Of a DNA stretch of 64,000 nt, positions 43,671-53,623 are shown in pieces (the stretch's first letter is position 1; each line of letters begins with the position of its first letter). The notes under the pieces are model-generated. The model worked only from the letters and a program-made list of their open reading frames with translations, did no database searches and had not been told where the DNA came from. This stretch comes from Pectobacterium wasabiae CFBP 3304 (lineage in GTDB: Bacteria; Pseudomonadota; Gammaproteobacteria; Enterobacterales; Enterobacteriaceae): assembly GCF_001742185.1 (NCBI RefSeq), contig NZ_CP015750.1, forward strand, positions 1,798,001 to 1,862,000, written 5' to 3'. The position numbers and the translations under genes are program-made.

Positions 43671-44527
43671 CGTTCTGTTCTCCTGATCGACTGGCTGATG
43701 CGGTTGGCGGACAGCACAACAAGTACGACGATCAAGCCGGGGAAGGTGGTCAGCCACCAGGCGGTTGAGATGTAGTTGCGGCCTTCGGCGATGAGCAATC
43801 CCCATTCCGGCGTGGGCGGCGGTGCGCCGTAGCCGAGGAAGCTCAGCGTGGAGATAGCCAGAATCGCGCTGCCGAATTGCAGCGCGGCGAAAGCGAAAAC
43901 GGTGGTCAGTGAATTCGGTAAAATGTGTCGCCACAGCACGCTGAAAAAGGTGCCACCGCTGCCATAGGCGGCTTCGACGTAGTCGCTGTGGCGCACGCGC
44001 AGCACTTCTGAACGCACCAGTCGGGTAAAGCTGGCGACGGAAGTGACGCCCACCGCAATTGCAGCGTTGACCGTGCCGAAACCCAGCAGAATGATGACAC
44101 TCAGCGCCAGCAGCAGACCGGGGATTGCCAGCAAGACATCGATGCTGCGCATGATGACGCTATCCAGCCAGCCGCCAACGGCACCGGCCAAGAGGCCGAA
44201 CAGGCTACCGAGTAACAGACCTACTCCGACGGCGATAAATGCGCCAGACAGCGAGTGCACTGCGCCATAAACGATGCGTGCGTAGAGATCGCGCCCAAGC
44301 TGGTCGGTGCCGAGCCAGTAGCCTGCGTCGGGTGCCAGTCGTTGTGCACCCGCGACGCCTTCTATCGGGCTATAGCTGGTAAACCAGCTAGGGAACAGTG
44401 CCCAGAGTGCGACAGTCAGTATGACCAGCCAGGCCAGCAGCAGCCCCGGCTGAAAGGCGTAACGACGCAGAAGCGGTCGCTTGCCCAGAAGGGGAAAGGT
44501 GATTTTTTCCAGTTGTACGGTAGTCAT
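43667..44527 (-). CDS. ABC importer permease (DppC type)
   Basis: A 286-residue inner-membrane protein with an N-terminal segment (LLLAWLVILTVALWALF) followed by the five-helix core and the EAA coupling loop (DYVEAAYGSGGTFFSVLWRH, ending ILPN). GTDQLGRDLYARIVYG is the typical DppC/OppC signature near residue 75. It pairs with the DppB-type permease gene, which it overlaps by four bases. Confidence 0.9.
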   Translation of the reverse strand: MTTVQLEKITFPLLGKRPLLRRYAFQPGLLLAWLVILTVALWALFPSWFTSYSPIEGVAGAQRLAPDAGYWLGTDQLGRDLYARIVYGAVHSLSGAFIAVGVGLLLGSLFGLLAGAVGGWLDSVIMRSIDVLLAIPGLLLALSVIILLGFGTVNAAIAVGVTSVASFTRLVRSEVLRVRHSDYVEAAYGSGGTFFSVLWRHILPNSLTTVFAFAALQFGSAILAISTLSFLGYGAPPPTPEWGLLIAEGRNYISTAWWLTTFPGLIVVLVVLSANRISQSIRRTER

Positions 44528-45468
44528 AGCGTGGCTCCTGGCGCTCTTTTCAGGCGCGGATCGAGCAGAGGATAGAGCAGGTCGACGGCCAGATTGACGA
44601 CAACAAAGGCGGTGGCAGAAATCAGCACGATAGCCTGTAATACGCTGCTGTCCTGATAATTCACGGCTTCCTGCGTCAACTGGCCAAGCCCGTTACGGCC
44701 AAAAACGGTTTCGGTAATCAGCGCGCCCGCAATCAACTCACCCAGCAGCAAACCGGCGATGGTTAGCGTGGGCAGCATGGCGTTACGGGCGATATGTCGC
44801 CAGAGCACCCCGCTGCGGCTAGCCCCTTTCGCGCGGGCAACAGCAACAAACGGCTGGGTTTGCACCTGATCGATGCTACGCATCAGCACCTGAGCCAGTG
44901 GGGCGGAGATCGGCAGTGCCAGCGTGAGAACGGGCAAAATCAGCCCTTCCCATTCGCCGGGGTTAATGATGGGAATCAGTCCCAGACGGAAAGAGAAGAT
45001 CTGAATTAGCACGATGCCCAGCCAGAATGTTGGCACGGAAATAAACAACGACGGCAGGGATTGCAGCACGGTTCGTAGCCACTGAAACGGCGTCAGCGTC
45101 GATAAGAACGCAAGGGCAAGCGCCAACAACCCCGCGGCGATGAAGCCCAGTACCGCGAGCAACAGCGTAGGTGGCAGATTCGCCGTGATGAGCTCGGTGA
45201 CTGGCACGCCAGCCTGAATGGACAGGCCAAGATCGCCACGCAGTATCTGAGCTAGCGCATGAAAATATTGCGTAAGCACTGGTGTGTCGGCACCGTAGGA
45301 TAAACGCAACTGTGCGATCTGCTCGGCACTGAGGCCGAGATCTGGGTTTTGAAACTTAATCAGTATGGCATCACCCGGCATCGCCTGAAGCAGAATAAAA
45401 GATAGGGTGAACGCAGCCCACAGTACGAGCAGTGCCTGGCCGACGCGCAGCACCAGATAGCGGTTCAT
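44524..45468 (-). CDS. ABC importer permease (DppB type)
   Basis: A 314-residue inner-membrane protein: VLRVGQALLVLWAAFTLSFI first membrane helix with FILLQAMPGD, then the core with the EAA loop PFVAVARAKGASRSGVLWRH, ending RNAMLPTLT. First permease of the operon; overlaps the DppC-type gene by four bases. The substrate-binding protein gene lies 26 bases upstream. Confidence 0.9.
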   Translation of the reverse strand: MNRYLVLRVGQALLVLWAAFTLSFILLQAMPGDAILIKFQNPDLGLSAEQIAQLRLSYGADTPVLTQYFHALAQILRGDLGLSIQAGVPVTELITANLPPTLLLAVLGFIAAGLLALALAFLSTLTPFQWLRTVLQSLPSLFISVPTFWLGIVLIQIFSFRLGLIPIINPGEWEGLILPVLTLALPISAPLAQVLMRSIDQVQTQPFVAVARAKGASRSGVLWRHIARNAMLPTLTIAGLLLGELIAGALITETVFGRNGLGQLTQEAVNYQDSSVLQAIVLISATAFVVVNLAVDLLYPLLDPRLKRAPGATL

Positions 45469-45494
45469 GATGCTCTCCTCCCTTTTCTTCGGTG

Positions 45495-47132
45495 TTATTT
45501 ATCTAGCCAGGTGTTGTAAAAGCTAGGGCGTCCCACGGCTTCAAACGCGATGCCTTTTGTTGTGGGCGCGCCTGCAAACACCTGCGGTTCTTCAAAAATG
45601 GGAATGACATAAGCCTGATCGATCAGGTAATTTTGCACCTCTCCCACTAGCGCTAGCCGTTTGTTATGGTCAGTTTCTGTGGCGATGCCATCCAGCAGCG
45701 TATTCAGATGGGGGTCAACAAACTCCTTCACCTTGTCGCTGGAGCCACCTTTTTGCAGCAGGACGTTACGCACGGTCGGGTAATACTGACTTTTCAGTAC
45801 ATCCGGGTCGGCGCGGCCGACCATCGACGGTGCGACTCCCGTTTTCAGCGGATCGAGGTTATCCACGGTTTTACTGCCGGCATCGCCCGCCAGTACCGTC
45901 AGTTTCACGCCCGCTTTTGCCCACTGTTGAGAAACCAGTTGCAGGGTTTCTTTGTTCTGAGGGTGCTGTACTGATTCATAGGCGGTCAGTTCCAGCGTTT
46001 TGCCGTCTTTCTGTCGTAACCCGTGGGGGCCGGTTTTCCAACCGGCTTCATCTAACAGCTTGTTGGCCTGTGCGGGATCGAAGGCTAATTTACTGGAAAG
46101 ATCGGCATAGCCTGCGGCGGTTTTGGCCAGCGGTGACGTGGCTAACGGATAGTTGTCAGAAAATAGCGTATCAAGAATTTCTTTGGTGTTGGTGGCGTGC
46201 AGTAGTGCTTTACGCACGCGGATATCCGCTACCAGCGGGTTATCCGGGCGGAAGACCACGCTGTTATTGACACCGCGCGTGGGTGGGGCATAAAGGTTGA
46301 AGCCCTGACTTTGTACCCGCTTTTCATCATAGGCTTGGATCTGACGAATGAAATCCGCCTGACCGGAGACCAACGCGCCGATACGCACACTGTCTTCTGG
46401 AGTGACCAGATAAGTAATGCCGTCCAGATAGGCACGCCCCTGATGCTTCGATTTAACCGGAGCCCAGTTGTAATCCTTACGTGCGGTCAGTTTCAGTTCG
46501 CGTCCCAGCTTTTCGCTGCTGACCACGAATGGGCCGGAGCCAATAACATTTTTGGCATTACCTAATTGATTGAAGTTACGCTCAAGCGTACTGAGAGAGA
46601 CCAAACCGGAACCAATTGCCGAGGTGCCTTGTAAAAAACCCGGTGAGGGTTTCTTAAAGTAAAATTTCACCGTCAGCGGGTCGATGACTTCACTACGCAG
46701 ATAGTTATTGATGACTTCCGAAACCGGCTGGCTGAGCGCGGTGTTTCCTAAGCCATAAGTATCGAGATTTTTCGCTACCGCGTTGGCGTCCAGCGGGGTG
46801 CCGTCAGAAAAGCTGATACCGGGGCGGATCTTGAACGTGTATTCCGTGTTATCCGCGTTGATGGTCCAGGATTCTGCAACCCACGGTTCGATCTCCAGCG
46901 TTTCCGGGTTCTGGTACGTCAGTTTATCGGTAATCTGGTTGAGAATGCCGCCGTTCGGGTAAAACCCGCCTGCGGGCGTATAGAGATTGGTGTGTGCCTG
47001 TTGCTCCAGATAAATCAGCGTGCCGCCAATTTTTGGAGCGTCATTCGCGGCTTGTGCATTCAGTGCGCCGCCCATAAGGAGCAATGAGGAAAAAATAGTG
47101 AGTTTCTGATGAGGATGTAAAAAAGTCGCCAC
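45495..47132 (-). CDS. ABC importer substrate-binding protein (SBP_5, KPN_01854 family)
   Basis: A 545-residue periplasmic protein with a signal peptide (LTIFSSLLLMGGALNAQAA) and the SBP family 5 pattern: PWVAESWTINADNTEYTFKI and RPGISFSDGTPLDANAV near 90-125, then DPLTVKFYFKKPSPGF. It captures a peptide-like or small organic ligand and feeds the permease pair. First gene of the six-gene leftward operon. A MITE-like repeat lies 46 bases upstream of its start, between the start and any distant promoter. Confidence 0.88.
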   Translation of the reverse strand: MATFLHPHQKLTIFSSLLLMGGALNAQAANDAPKIGGTLIYLEQQAHTNLYTPAGGFYPNGGILNQITDKLTYQNPETLEIEPWVAESWTINADNTEYTFKIRPGISFSDGTPLDANAVAKNLDTYGLGNTALSQPVSEVINNYLRSEVIDPLTVKFYFKKPSPGFLQGTSAIGSGLVSLSTLERNFNQLGNAKNVIGSGPFVVSSEKLGRELKLTARKDYNWAPVKSKHQGRAYLDGITYLVTPEDSVRIGALVSGQADFIRQIQAYDEKRVQSQGFNLYAPPTRGVNNSVVFRPDNPLVADIRVRKALLHATNTKEILDTLFSDNYPLATSPLAKTAAGYADLSSKLAFDPAQANKLLDEAGWKTGPHGLRQKDGKTLELTAYESVQHPQNKETLQLVSQQWAKAGVKLTVLAGDAGSKTVDNLDPLKTGVAPSMVGRADPDVLKSQYYPTVRNVLLQKGGSSDKVKEFVDPHLNTLLDGIATETDHNKRLALVGEVQNYLIDQAYVIPIFEEPQVFAGAPTTKGIAFEAVGRPSFYNTWLDK

Positions 47133-47177
47133 GATGATTGTCCCTACATGTGATTATTTTTATTAAATTTATTGGTT

Positions 47178-47451
47178 TATACCCCAAATAATTCGAGTTG
47201 CAGGAAGGCGGCAAGAGAGGGTCAAATTCGTCGGGAACGAATTTGACCAGCCAACGGCTGGCCTCCGGTGAGAGATAGGATGTCTCTCATTTCATCCCGA
47301 TGAGCTTACCCAAGTAAGTGATTCGGGTGAGCGACAAATCTGCCAGAGGTAGATTTGAACGCTGCTTGCAGCGGCCCCATCGGGGCGAGGTCCACGTAAG
47401 TGGGCCGAGTAGCGCGCCAACGCACATGCAGCTTGAAGTATTACGGGTATA
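47178..47451. repeat. MITE-like intergenic repeat, copy B (full length)
   Basis: A 274-bp unit with imperfect inverted ends of about 25 bases: TATACCCCAAATAATTCGAG at the left and the complement of GCTTGAAGTATTACGGGTATA at the right (the last 7 bases mirror exactly). The interior is a series of hairpins, such as TCAAATTCGT/ACGAATTTGA, GCCA/TGGC and a CTGC/GCAG stem. This family is frequent in Pectobacterium, Serratia and Yersinia intergenic DNA. The rest of the 590-base gap (47452-47722) is the promoter area of the serine hydrolase gene with nothing else recognised. Confidence 0.75.
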
Positions 47452-47722
47452 TCAGGTGAATAGGCGGATCGATTACGTCCTGAAACGGGATAAAGCAGGA
47501 AACGTTAACCGCTCGTTAAGGCCGATATTTCCATAGGTGGTAGGAAACAGCAAAGAACAATACCGGTATTGGTTATCCAATTTTGGGTAGAAAGAAAGGG
47601 AATAACATTAATGTATTGGGATATATCTAAGCGTGATAAATATATTGATAGTGCTTTTTGAGCAGACCTTTTAATATCGGAAAAATTTAACGTCCGTCTC
47701 TTTAATTTAAGACATTTTTATT

Positions 47723-48925
47723 ATGCGTTTACGCTTTCGACTTGTACTAAGTACGGCAGCATTATTGATGCTTTCAGGGTGTGGCGCATTATCAAACATG
47801 TCTATTGATGAATCGAATGCTGATGTTTCGCGGCTTGCCTGCTACCAAGATTTAACCGCTGAAGTCGATCGTCTGGCTGTCCCTTTTCTTAAACAAAAAG
47901 CGATACCGGGCCTTGTTGTTGGGGTGTTAACGGCTGACGGAAATAGGCGTAGTTGGGGATATGGCTTTACAGATAGCCATCACGGTTATCCTATTACGGG
48001 AGATACCCTGTTTGCCGTTGGGTCGGTGAGCAAAGGGTTTATGGCGGAAACCACGGGTATTCTGGTGAAACGAGGTATATTTCGCTGGGAAAATACGCTT
48101 GAAGAACTCCTGCCTCGTCAGATCCCCTTAAGTGATAGCGCAAAAAAGATCACGTTACTACAACTGGTTACTCATACTTCCGGTTTACCTCGTCAGATGA
48201 TGGATATGCAGATGCTGGGGCTTTTTGCCGAGTATCTATTCACCGGAAATAATTTCTATACGCTATTGGATGACGATCGGGTATTGGATTATCTGGCTGA
48301 CTTTACGGTGCCGGCCCATCCAACGCCGACGTATTCGAATCTTGGCTATGCCATTCTGGGGTATATCTTACAGTTGAAGACGGGGCAATCCATTGATCAG
48401 TTGGTGAATGAAACGATTATCGAGCCACTAAGACTGGAAAGTACCAGTTTTACCCCACAAAAATTAACGCGCTTTCCTTATCGAGCGATTGGCCACGCTG
48501 GCGATCAGCCCAAATTCATTATGCGTGGCAAGCCGATACCTGACTGGCACTTTTCTTCCAATATGGTAGGTGCAGCCAGTTTGTACACCAGTGCCAACGA
48601 TCTGTTGAAATTTGCCCGTGCACATCTCTATCCGACAGGCCATCACGCGCTGGACGAAGCCATAAATGATTCAATGAAGACCTATTACAACCGTACCAAA
48701 CAGGCTGCCAATATTGCTTGGATCACCGATGAGGTAGGCACACAATATATTACCTATCAGGTGGGGTACATCGGCGGCTATTCAAGTTATATCGGGTTAG
48801 ATCGCCACAACCGCATTGCCGTCGTCGTACTGCAAAATAGCTTCAATTGGGACAATAACCTCGGACATACACTTATTTCGCGCATTGGACAGGCAATGCA
48901 TTATCAGGGCGTGTGTAAGGTTTAA
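47723..48925 (+). CDS. Serine beta-lactamase-like lipoprotein (class C/AmpH fold)
   Basis: A 400-residue lipoprotein: signal peptide ending LLMLSGC (lipobox, Cys at residue 20). The hydrolase part has the S-x-x-K motif SVSK near 108-111 (AVGSVSKGFM), the Y-x-N motif YSN near 212-214 (PTYSNLGYAILGY) and a candidate HxG/KTG-like region further on (TYQVGYIGGYSSYIG). The family includes AmpH, EstB and peptidases acting on cell-wall peptides or esters. It is unlikely to be a major beta-lactamase; the physiological substrate is unknown. It is transcribed alone, divergent from the ABC operon. Confidence 0.8.
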   Translation: MRLRFRLVLSTAALLMLSGCGALSNMSIDESNADVSRLACYQDLTAEVDRLAVPFLKQKAIPGLVVGVLTADGNRRSWGYGFTDSHHGYPITGDTLFAVGSVSKGFMAETTGILVKRGIFRWENTLEELLPRQIPLSDSAKKITLLQLVTHTSGLPRQMMDMQMLGLFAEYLFTGNNFYTLLDDDRVLDYLADFTVPAHPTPTYSNLGYAILGYILQLKTGQSIDQLVNETIIEPLRLESTSFTPQKLTRFPYRAIGHAGDQPKFIMRGKPIPDWHFSSNMVGAASLYTSANDLLKFARAHLYPTGHHALDEAINDSMKTYYNRTKQAANIAWITDEVGTQYITYQVGYIGGYSSYIGLDRHNRIAVVVLQNSFNWDNNLGHTLISRIGQAMHYQGVCKV

Positions 48926-49017
48926 AAAATCACGTCGACCCCGCACGTCTCCAGCAATATAGCTGGAGCGTGACGGACGTTTTGCAAGCAAACGGTTATG
49001 CCATAGATGATTGAGGG

Positions 49018-49980
49018 CTATTTCAAAACCTGCGGATTCACGCAGTTTTCTTTTACCTGACCGCTCAGAGCGGCAATCAGGTTGTCAACGGCACAGGCGG
49101 CCATACCGTAACGGGTTTCATGCGTAGCAGAACCGATATGCGGCAGTGCCACCACATTGGGTAAATCCAGCAGTGGAGAATCGACAGGCAGCGGTTCTTT
49201 GACAAAAACGTCCAGACCTGCGCCCTGAATGGTTCCTTTTACCAATGCTTCCGTCAGTGCTTCTTCATCCACGACGGCACCCCGGCCGATATTAATCAAA
49301 ATGGCGCTGGGTTTCATTTTTGCCAACTGCTCGCGCCCAATAAGATGATGAGTTTCCGCCGTTAGCGGTAGCGTGATACAGAGGAAATCAGATTCGGCCA
49401 ATAGCGTATCGAGATCGCAGTGACGGGCGCTAAAGCGCTGCTCTGCTTCAGCATGATGGCGACGGGCGTTGTACAGCACCGGCATGCTGAAACCAAAGTG
49501 GGCGCGTTGTGCGACGGCCAGACCGATACGCCCCATCCCCAGAATACCGATGGTTTTATGGTGAACGTCGCTCCCAAACCAGTCGCTGCCGACCCCCCCT
49601 TTCCATTCTCCCGCTTTGACTCGCTCAGCCACTTCCACGACTCGACGTGCGCTGGCGAGCATGAGTGCCAGAACCGTATCCGCCACGGTTTCCGTTAGCA
49701 CGGTTGGGGTGTGCATGAGAATGACCCCTTTTTCATTCAGCGCGTCGACGTTGAAGGTGTCGTAACCGACAGAAATGGTGGAGGCCGCACGTAAACGCGG
49801 TGCGTGTTGCAGGAAATCTTTATCGACTTTACCGCCGGAACCAATGATGCCTTCGGCTGTTGCCAGAGCAGGGTGGTCGAGGGCGGGAAAGGCGTCAAGT
49901 TCAGTGACCGTGAAGTGTTGGTCTAAACGAGCGCGTAGGTCGTCAGCAATTGTTTTATACAGGATAACGCTAGGTTTCAT
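49018..49980 (-). CDS. ghrB: Glyoxylate/hydroxypyruvate reductase B
   Basis: A 320-residue D-2-hydroxyacid dehydrogenase very close to E. coli GhrB (324). It reduces glyoxylate and hydroxypyruvate with NADPH and also 2-ketogluconate. The NAD(P) site [14 protein letters not shown] near 152-165 and the catalytic arginine, glutamate and histidine ([33 protein letters not shown]) are present. ATG 49980 (MKPSVILYK) is preferred over the longer upstream reading, with GGAG nearby. Confidence 0.93.
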   Translation of the reverse strand: MKPSVILYKTIADDLRARLDQHFTVTELDAFPALDHPALATAEGIIGSGGKVDKDFLQHAPRLRAASTISVGYDTFNVDALNEKGVILMHTPTVLTETVADTVLALMLASARRVVEVAERVKAGEWKGGVGSDWFGSDVHHKTIGILGMGRIGLAVAQRAHFGFSMPVLYNARRHHAEAEQRFSARHCDLDTLLAESDFLCITLPLTAETHHLIGREQLAKMKPSAILINIGRGAVVDEEALTEALVKGTIQGAGLDVFVKEPLPVDSPLLDLPNVVALPHIGSATHETRYGMAACAVDNLIAALSGQVKENCVNPQVLK

Positions 49981-50176
49981 CACAAACTCCAGCAGATTAA
50001 GGAAGTTAACGTAGAAATCGCTCATCGAATAATCGCGTAGCTGGCGAGAGACTGCAAGTGATACCGCCCCCGCATTTGCCCAAGGTTAACCGCGATTAAT
50101 GGGGGATTTGCACGATTTGCGCAAGAAGGGGTGGCATGACAGCCGCACCAAGCGTACAGAATGCGCCTACGGCATG

Positions 50177-50202
50177 AACGATGCATTAGCTGCATCGTTT
50201 TT
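50177..50202 (+). terminator. Orphan hairpin terminator between divergent genes
   Basis: Perfect 9-bp arms AACGATGCA (50177-50185) and TGCATCGTT (50191-50199), 5-base loop, then TTTTG. No annotated gene ends here on the forward strand; ghrB reads leftward and the chemoreceptor starts 141 bases further right. Confidence 0.55.
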
Positions 50203-50219
50203 GATTAAAATAATTCCTT

Positions 50220-50272
50220 TGTGATTGCTATCACTCATTTTCTTGTAAAGCATTGCTGCAAAAAACCGATAA
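50220..50272 (+). promoter_or_regulatory. CRP-like site and FliA (sigma-28) promoter of the chemoreceptor
   Basis: TGTGATTGCTATCACT (50220-50235) matches the CRP consensus arms. A sigma-28 promoter follows: TAAA (50246-50249), 15 bases, then ACCGATAA (50265-50272; consensus GCCGATAA). The start codon is 71 bases downstream. This places the receptor in the flagellar regulon. Confidence 0.7.
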
Positions 50273-50343
50273 CTCTATTTACGGGTAGGGATGTTTTAGA
50301 AATGGTGCGGTTATTTAACACAGTGTTGTTAACGGGGGCATAA

Positions 50344-52305
50344 ATGCATTTTTTTACCAGGATTATGAGTAATCTCAAGGTTTCTCATAAGCTGTATGGC
50401 GGGTTTGGTATTGTCCTGCTGTTAGTGATGATGGCGTCCGGCGTTGGCGCTATACGGTTTTTTATCATCCATGATCTGTATGTTAAAACGACCATTTTGA
50501 ATGAAATGAATCATTACCTCGATCAGTCAAAAATGGCGAGAGTCAAATATTCATTCACCTTTGCAGATGACAATATCAAGAATCTTAATACCTACATCAA
50601 TCAGGCAAGTCAGCAAAAAGAAAAAGCGAAAGCGCTAACATGGGAAGACGATTATCTCTCTGATTTTAATAAGCTTGATCAGGATTTCGTAGATTATGAT
50701 ACCGATCTGAATACCATGAAATCAGCCGCGAGCGCGGTGGTCGATACGGCAAAGAAAATCAACCAGATGAATGCCTCCGATGCGTTAACGGCATTTATGA
50801 CCCAACTCTCTGTCGATGCGGATGAAAATACGCTGGCTGTGCAGAAGGAAGCCCTCTCACTGCAGTTTCTGAAACTGGTTAATAGCACCTATATCTTACA
50901 AAGAGAGAACAGCGAAGCTGCGTTTAATGTGCAGAAACAGGTCTATGCCGAATCGAAGGCATCTTATGATGCACTGGCATCATCGGTCAGTGACGATCGT
51001 CGTCGTGTCGTAGATTCTTTTTGGCAAATATTTGAAAAATATCATCAAACGGCAGAACAATATTACAAGCAACTGGGGCTACTGAAAACCACAGATGTCA
51101 AATTCCGGGCAACCGGAGACAAAATGACGAGCGATATCGGCAGCATTCTGCAAAAGCTCGGCGCGAGGAATGATGACATTATCAATAGCTCTGTACTGCA
51201 AACGCTGATTTTAGGGGCGATCGCCATCGTCTTTGGATTGCTGATTGCATGGTCTGTCACCCGACAAATCACTCGGCCTATTATCACCAACCTGAAGCTG
51301 GCGGAGCGGATAGCGGGCGGCGATCTCTCTGCAAATGTCACGGTGGAACGGCATGACGAGCTGGGGCAATTAACGACGGCGATGATGGTGATGACGGAGA
51401 AATTACGTCATTTAATGACTGATATTCGTCAGAGTGTGTACAGCGTTGAGAGTGCTTCTTCTGACATTGCATCAGGCAATAATGATTTGTCATCACGTAC
51501 CGAGCAGCAATCGGCGGCGATTGTAGAAACGGCAGCCAGCATGGAAGAGTTAACGGCGACCGTGAAGAACAACGCCGATAATGCCCGACATGCCAGCCAG
51601 ATTGCCGGAGAAGCGTCAACTAATGCCAATCGCGGCGGGGATATTATTAACCGCGTGATTAGTACCATGAGCGATATTTCAGGCAGTTCGAAGAAGATCT
51701 CTGATATCACGAGCGTTATTAACAGCATCGCTTTCCAGACCAATATTTTGGCATTGAATGCGGCAGTGGAAGCGGCGCGGGCCGGTGAACAAGGGCGGGG
51801 ATTTGCAGTGGTCGCCAGCGAGGTTCGCAGTCTTGCTCAGCGCAGTTCACAGGCGGCAAAAGAGATCGAAAGCCTGATTTCAGAGTCGGTTTCTCGCGTG
51901 GATACAGGAACGGATCTGGTTTCTCAGGCGGGAGCGACGATGGATGACATTGTGGCTTCCGTAAGCCGCGTGAATGACATCATGGGGGAAATCGCCTCAG
52001 CATCGGATGAGCAGAGCCGTGGTATTGCACAAATTGGCAGTGCGGTGGCTGAAATGGATACCACTATCCAGCAGAATGCCTCAATGGTGAGCGAATCCTC
52101 CGTTGCGGCGAATTCGTTGCAGGAGCAGGCCTCGAAGTTGGCAAAAATAATGTCGGTTTTCCGCATATCCGATGCGGATGTCGCCAGGTTGCCAAGACTG
52201 CAAGGGGGTAACGCCGGTAATGGGCATTCGGGCAATCAGGCTACGGCTCGTCTATCGACGCTTGCGTCACGGGATAATGGTAACGATAACTGGACAACGT
52301 TCTGA
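50344..52305 (+). CDS. Methyl-accepting chemotaxis protein
   Basis: A 653-residue chemoreceptor. TM1 near residues 18-42 ([20 protein letters not shown]), a long periplasmic domain of about 235 residues (helical-bimodular type size), TM2 near 280-303 ([19 protein letters not shown]), HAMP near 303-355, and the conserved signalling tip [20 protein letters not shown] near 475. The C-terminus NDNWTTF carries the x-W-x-x-F docking pentapeptide (NWTTF) for CheR/CheB. The ligand is unknown. A FliA promoter and CRP-like site lie upstream. Confidence 0.93.
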   Translation: MHFFTRIMSNLKVSHKLYGGFGIVLLLVMMASGVGAIRFFIIHDLYVKTTILNEMNHYLDQSKMARVKYSFTFADDNIKNLNTYINQASQQKEKAKALTWEDDYLSDFNKLDQDFVDYDTDLNTMKSAASAVVDTAKKINQMNASDALTAFMTQLSVDADENTLAVQKEALSLQFLKLVNSTYILQRENSEAAFNVQKQVYAESKASYDALASSVSDDRRRVVDSFWQIFEKYHQTAEQYYKQLGLLKTTDVKFRATGDKMTSDIGSILQKLGARNDDIINSSVLQTLILGAIAIVFGLLIAWSVTRQITRPIITNLKLAERIAGGDLSANVTVERHDELGQLTTAMMVMTEKLRHLMTDIRQSVYSVESASSDIASGNNDLSSRTEQQSAAIVETAASMEELTATVKNNADNARHASQIAGEASTNANRGGDIINRVISTMSDISGSSKKISDITSVINSIAFQTNILALNAAVEAARAGEQGRGFAVVASEVRSLAQRSSQAAKEIESLISESVSRVDTGTDLVSQAGATMDDIVASVSRVNDIMGEIASASDEQSRGIAQIGSAVAEMDTTIQQNASMVSESSVAANSLQEQASKLAKIMSVFRISDADVARLPRLQGGNAGNGHSGNQATARLSTLASRDNGNDNWTTF

Positions 52306-52360
52306 TATCTCGTTAAGCCGATGGCTCAGAGGTAACTGATTGAACTGGAGGGAGCGGTAT

Positions 52361-52804
52361 TTACTGCTCCTTCACTCGTTCCACCCACTGCATGATCAGC
52401 GCTGTTGCCTGTGTATCCTGATTGACGTTTTCCTCAACAACGACAAACCCCTGCTTATGGTAGAACCGGCAGGCGCGAGTATTCTGCTGATACACTTCCA
52501 GACTGAGTAAGGGGAACCGCGCCTGAACATGCTGGATTAACGCTGCACCAACCTGTTTGCCATAATAGGCTTGTTCCACAAACAGCGCGCCGATAAACCG
52601 TGCTTCTAATACGCTGATAAAACCAATAAGGCTTCCTTGTTCTTCATAAACCCAGGTTTGCGATTGGGGAATATAGATCTCACGTACCGCACTGGCGCTT
52701 TCTCGCCAGTAATCTTCACGGATAAAGGGATGTGCCAGAATGGTGCTCGTTAGCCAAAGCGGCATCAGCAGCTCGAGATCGCGGTCGCAGTAAGGGCGGA
52801 TCAT
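52361..52804 (-). CDS. yiaC: GNAT N-acetyltransferase, YiaC
   Basis: A 147-residue acetyltransferase (E. coli YiaC 146): MIRPYCDRDLELLMPLWLTS, WVYEEQGSLIGFISVLEARF, the acetyl-CoA loop EQAYYGKQVGAALIQHV near 85-100, and EVYQQNTRACRFYHKQGF. YiaC is one of several E. coli lysine acetyltransferases. ATG 52804 overlaps the tag stop by four bases (ATGA); the tag-yiaC pair is conserved. Confidence 0.85.
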   Translation of the reverse strand: MIRPYCDRDLELLMPLWLTSTILAHPFIREDYWRESASAVREIYIPQSQTWVYEEQGSLIGFISVLEARFIGALFVEQAYYGKQVGAALIQHVQARFPLLSLEVYQQNTRACRFYHKQGFVVVEENVNQDTQATALIMQWVERVKEQ

Positions 52805-53364
52805 GACGCGCTTTCCTGATGACAAAAACAGTCAACGACATGGTCGTTGACCAATCCACCCGCTTGCATGAAGGCATAGCAGATAGTCGAACCGATAAAT
52901 TTGAAGCCGCGTTTCTTCAAAGCTTTGGACATGGCATCTGAAACGTCCGTTTTGGCGGGAACGTCTGCGAGTGAAACGGGATGATTGAGACGCGGCTGGT
53001 GTTCGACAAAAGACCAAATGAAATCCGCGAAGCTCTCTCCCTGACTCTCCATCGCCACCCACACTTTTGCATTGGTGATAATCGCTTCGATTTTCCCGCG
53101 ATGGCGGATAATACCGCTGTCCTGCACTAACCGATCTACGTCATCCTGCGTCATTTTCGCCACTTTCTCAGGATGGAACTGGTGGAAGCAACGGCGATAG
53201 TTTTCGCGTTTCTTCAGGACAGTGATCCAGGAAAGGCCCGCCTGCTGGCCCTCCAGACACAGTAGTTCAAACAGTTTCTGGCTATCAGTGCAGGGTTTTC
53301 CCCACTCGTTATCGTGGTAATCCTGATATAAGGTGTCTTGTGTAACCCAGCCGCAGCGTTGCAT
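52801..53364 (-). CDS. tag: DNA-3-methyladenine glycosylase I
   Basis: A 187-residue base-excision enzyme, the length of E. coli Tag, removing 3-methyladenine from DNA. It starts MQRCGWVTQDTLYQDYHDNE, contains the zinc-binding Cys/His residues (Cys4 near the start and the C-terminal HVVDCFCH), and the active-site Glu in CLEGQQAGLSWITVLKKREN. ATG 53364 with AGGAGAGAGGA; the longer upstream reading is not supported. First of the tag-yiaC operon. Confidence 0.95.
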   Translation of the reverse strand: MQRCGWVTQDTLYQDYHDNEWGKPCTDSQKLFELLCLEGQQAGLSWITVLKKRENYRRCFHQFHPEKVAKMTQDDVDRLVQDSGIIRHRGKIEAIITNAKVWVAMESQGESFADFIWSFVEHQPRLNHPVSLADVPAKTDVSDAMSKALKKRGFKFIGSTICYAFMQAGGLVNDHVVDCFCHQESAS

Positions 53365-53623
53365 TCCTCTCTCCTGATTCGGTTGTGCCGTTGGTGTTTG
53401 AACACACCGTTCATTGTAATGCGGTCTGCCGCAATGTGGGGCGATCATGACATTCATAATGCTGTATATGCAACCAGCATTTTGCGGGCGTGCTCGCAGA
53501 TATGAAAGGTTGTGTGCGGATGGGGCGGAAAGTCGTCGTGGAATCGTGAATAATGCTTTGCCAACAGCTCAACGCTGTTCATTGAACATAAGAAAAACAT
53601 AAACAGAGATAGGGGTACAGGGA

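Noticed and set aside
47318..47536. A 72-codon forward frame
   Set aside because: Its first part lies inside the MITE-like repeat and it has no Shine-Dalgarno or family resemblance; it is treated as non-coding.
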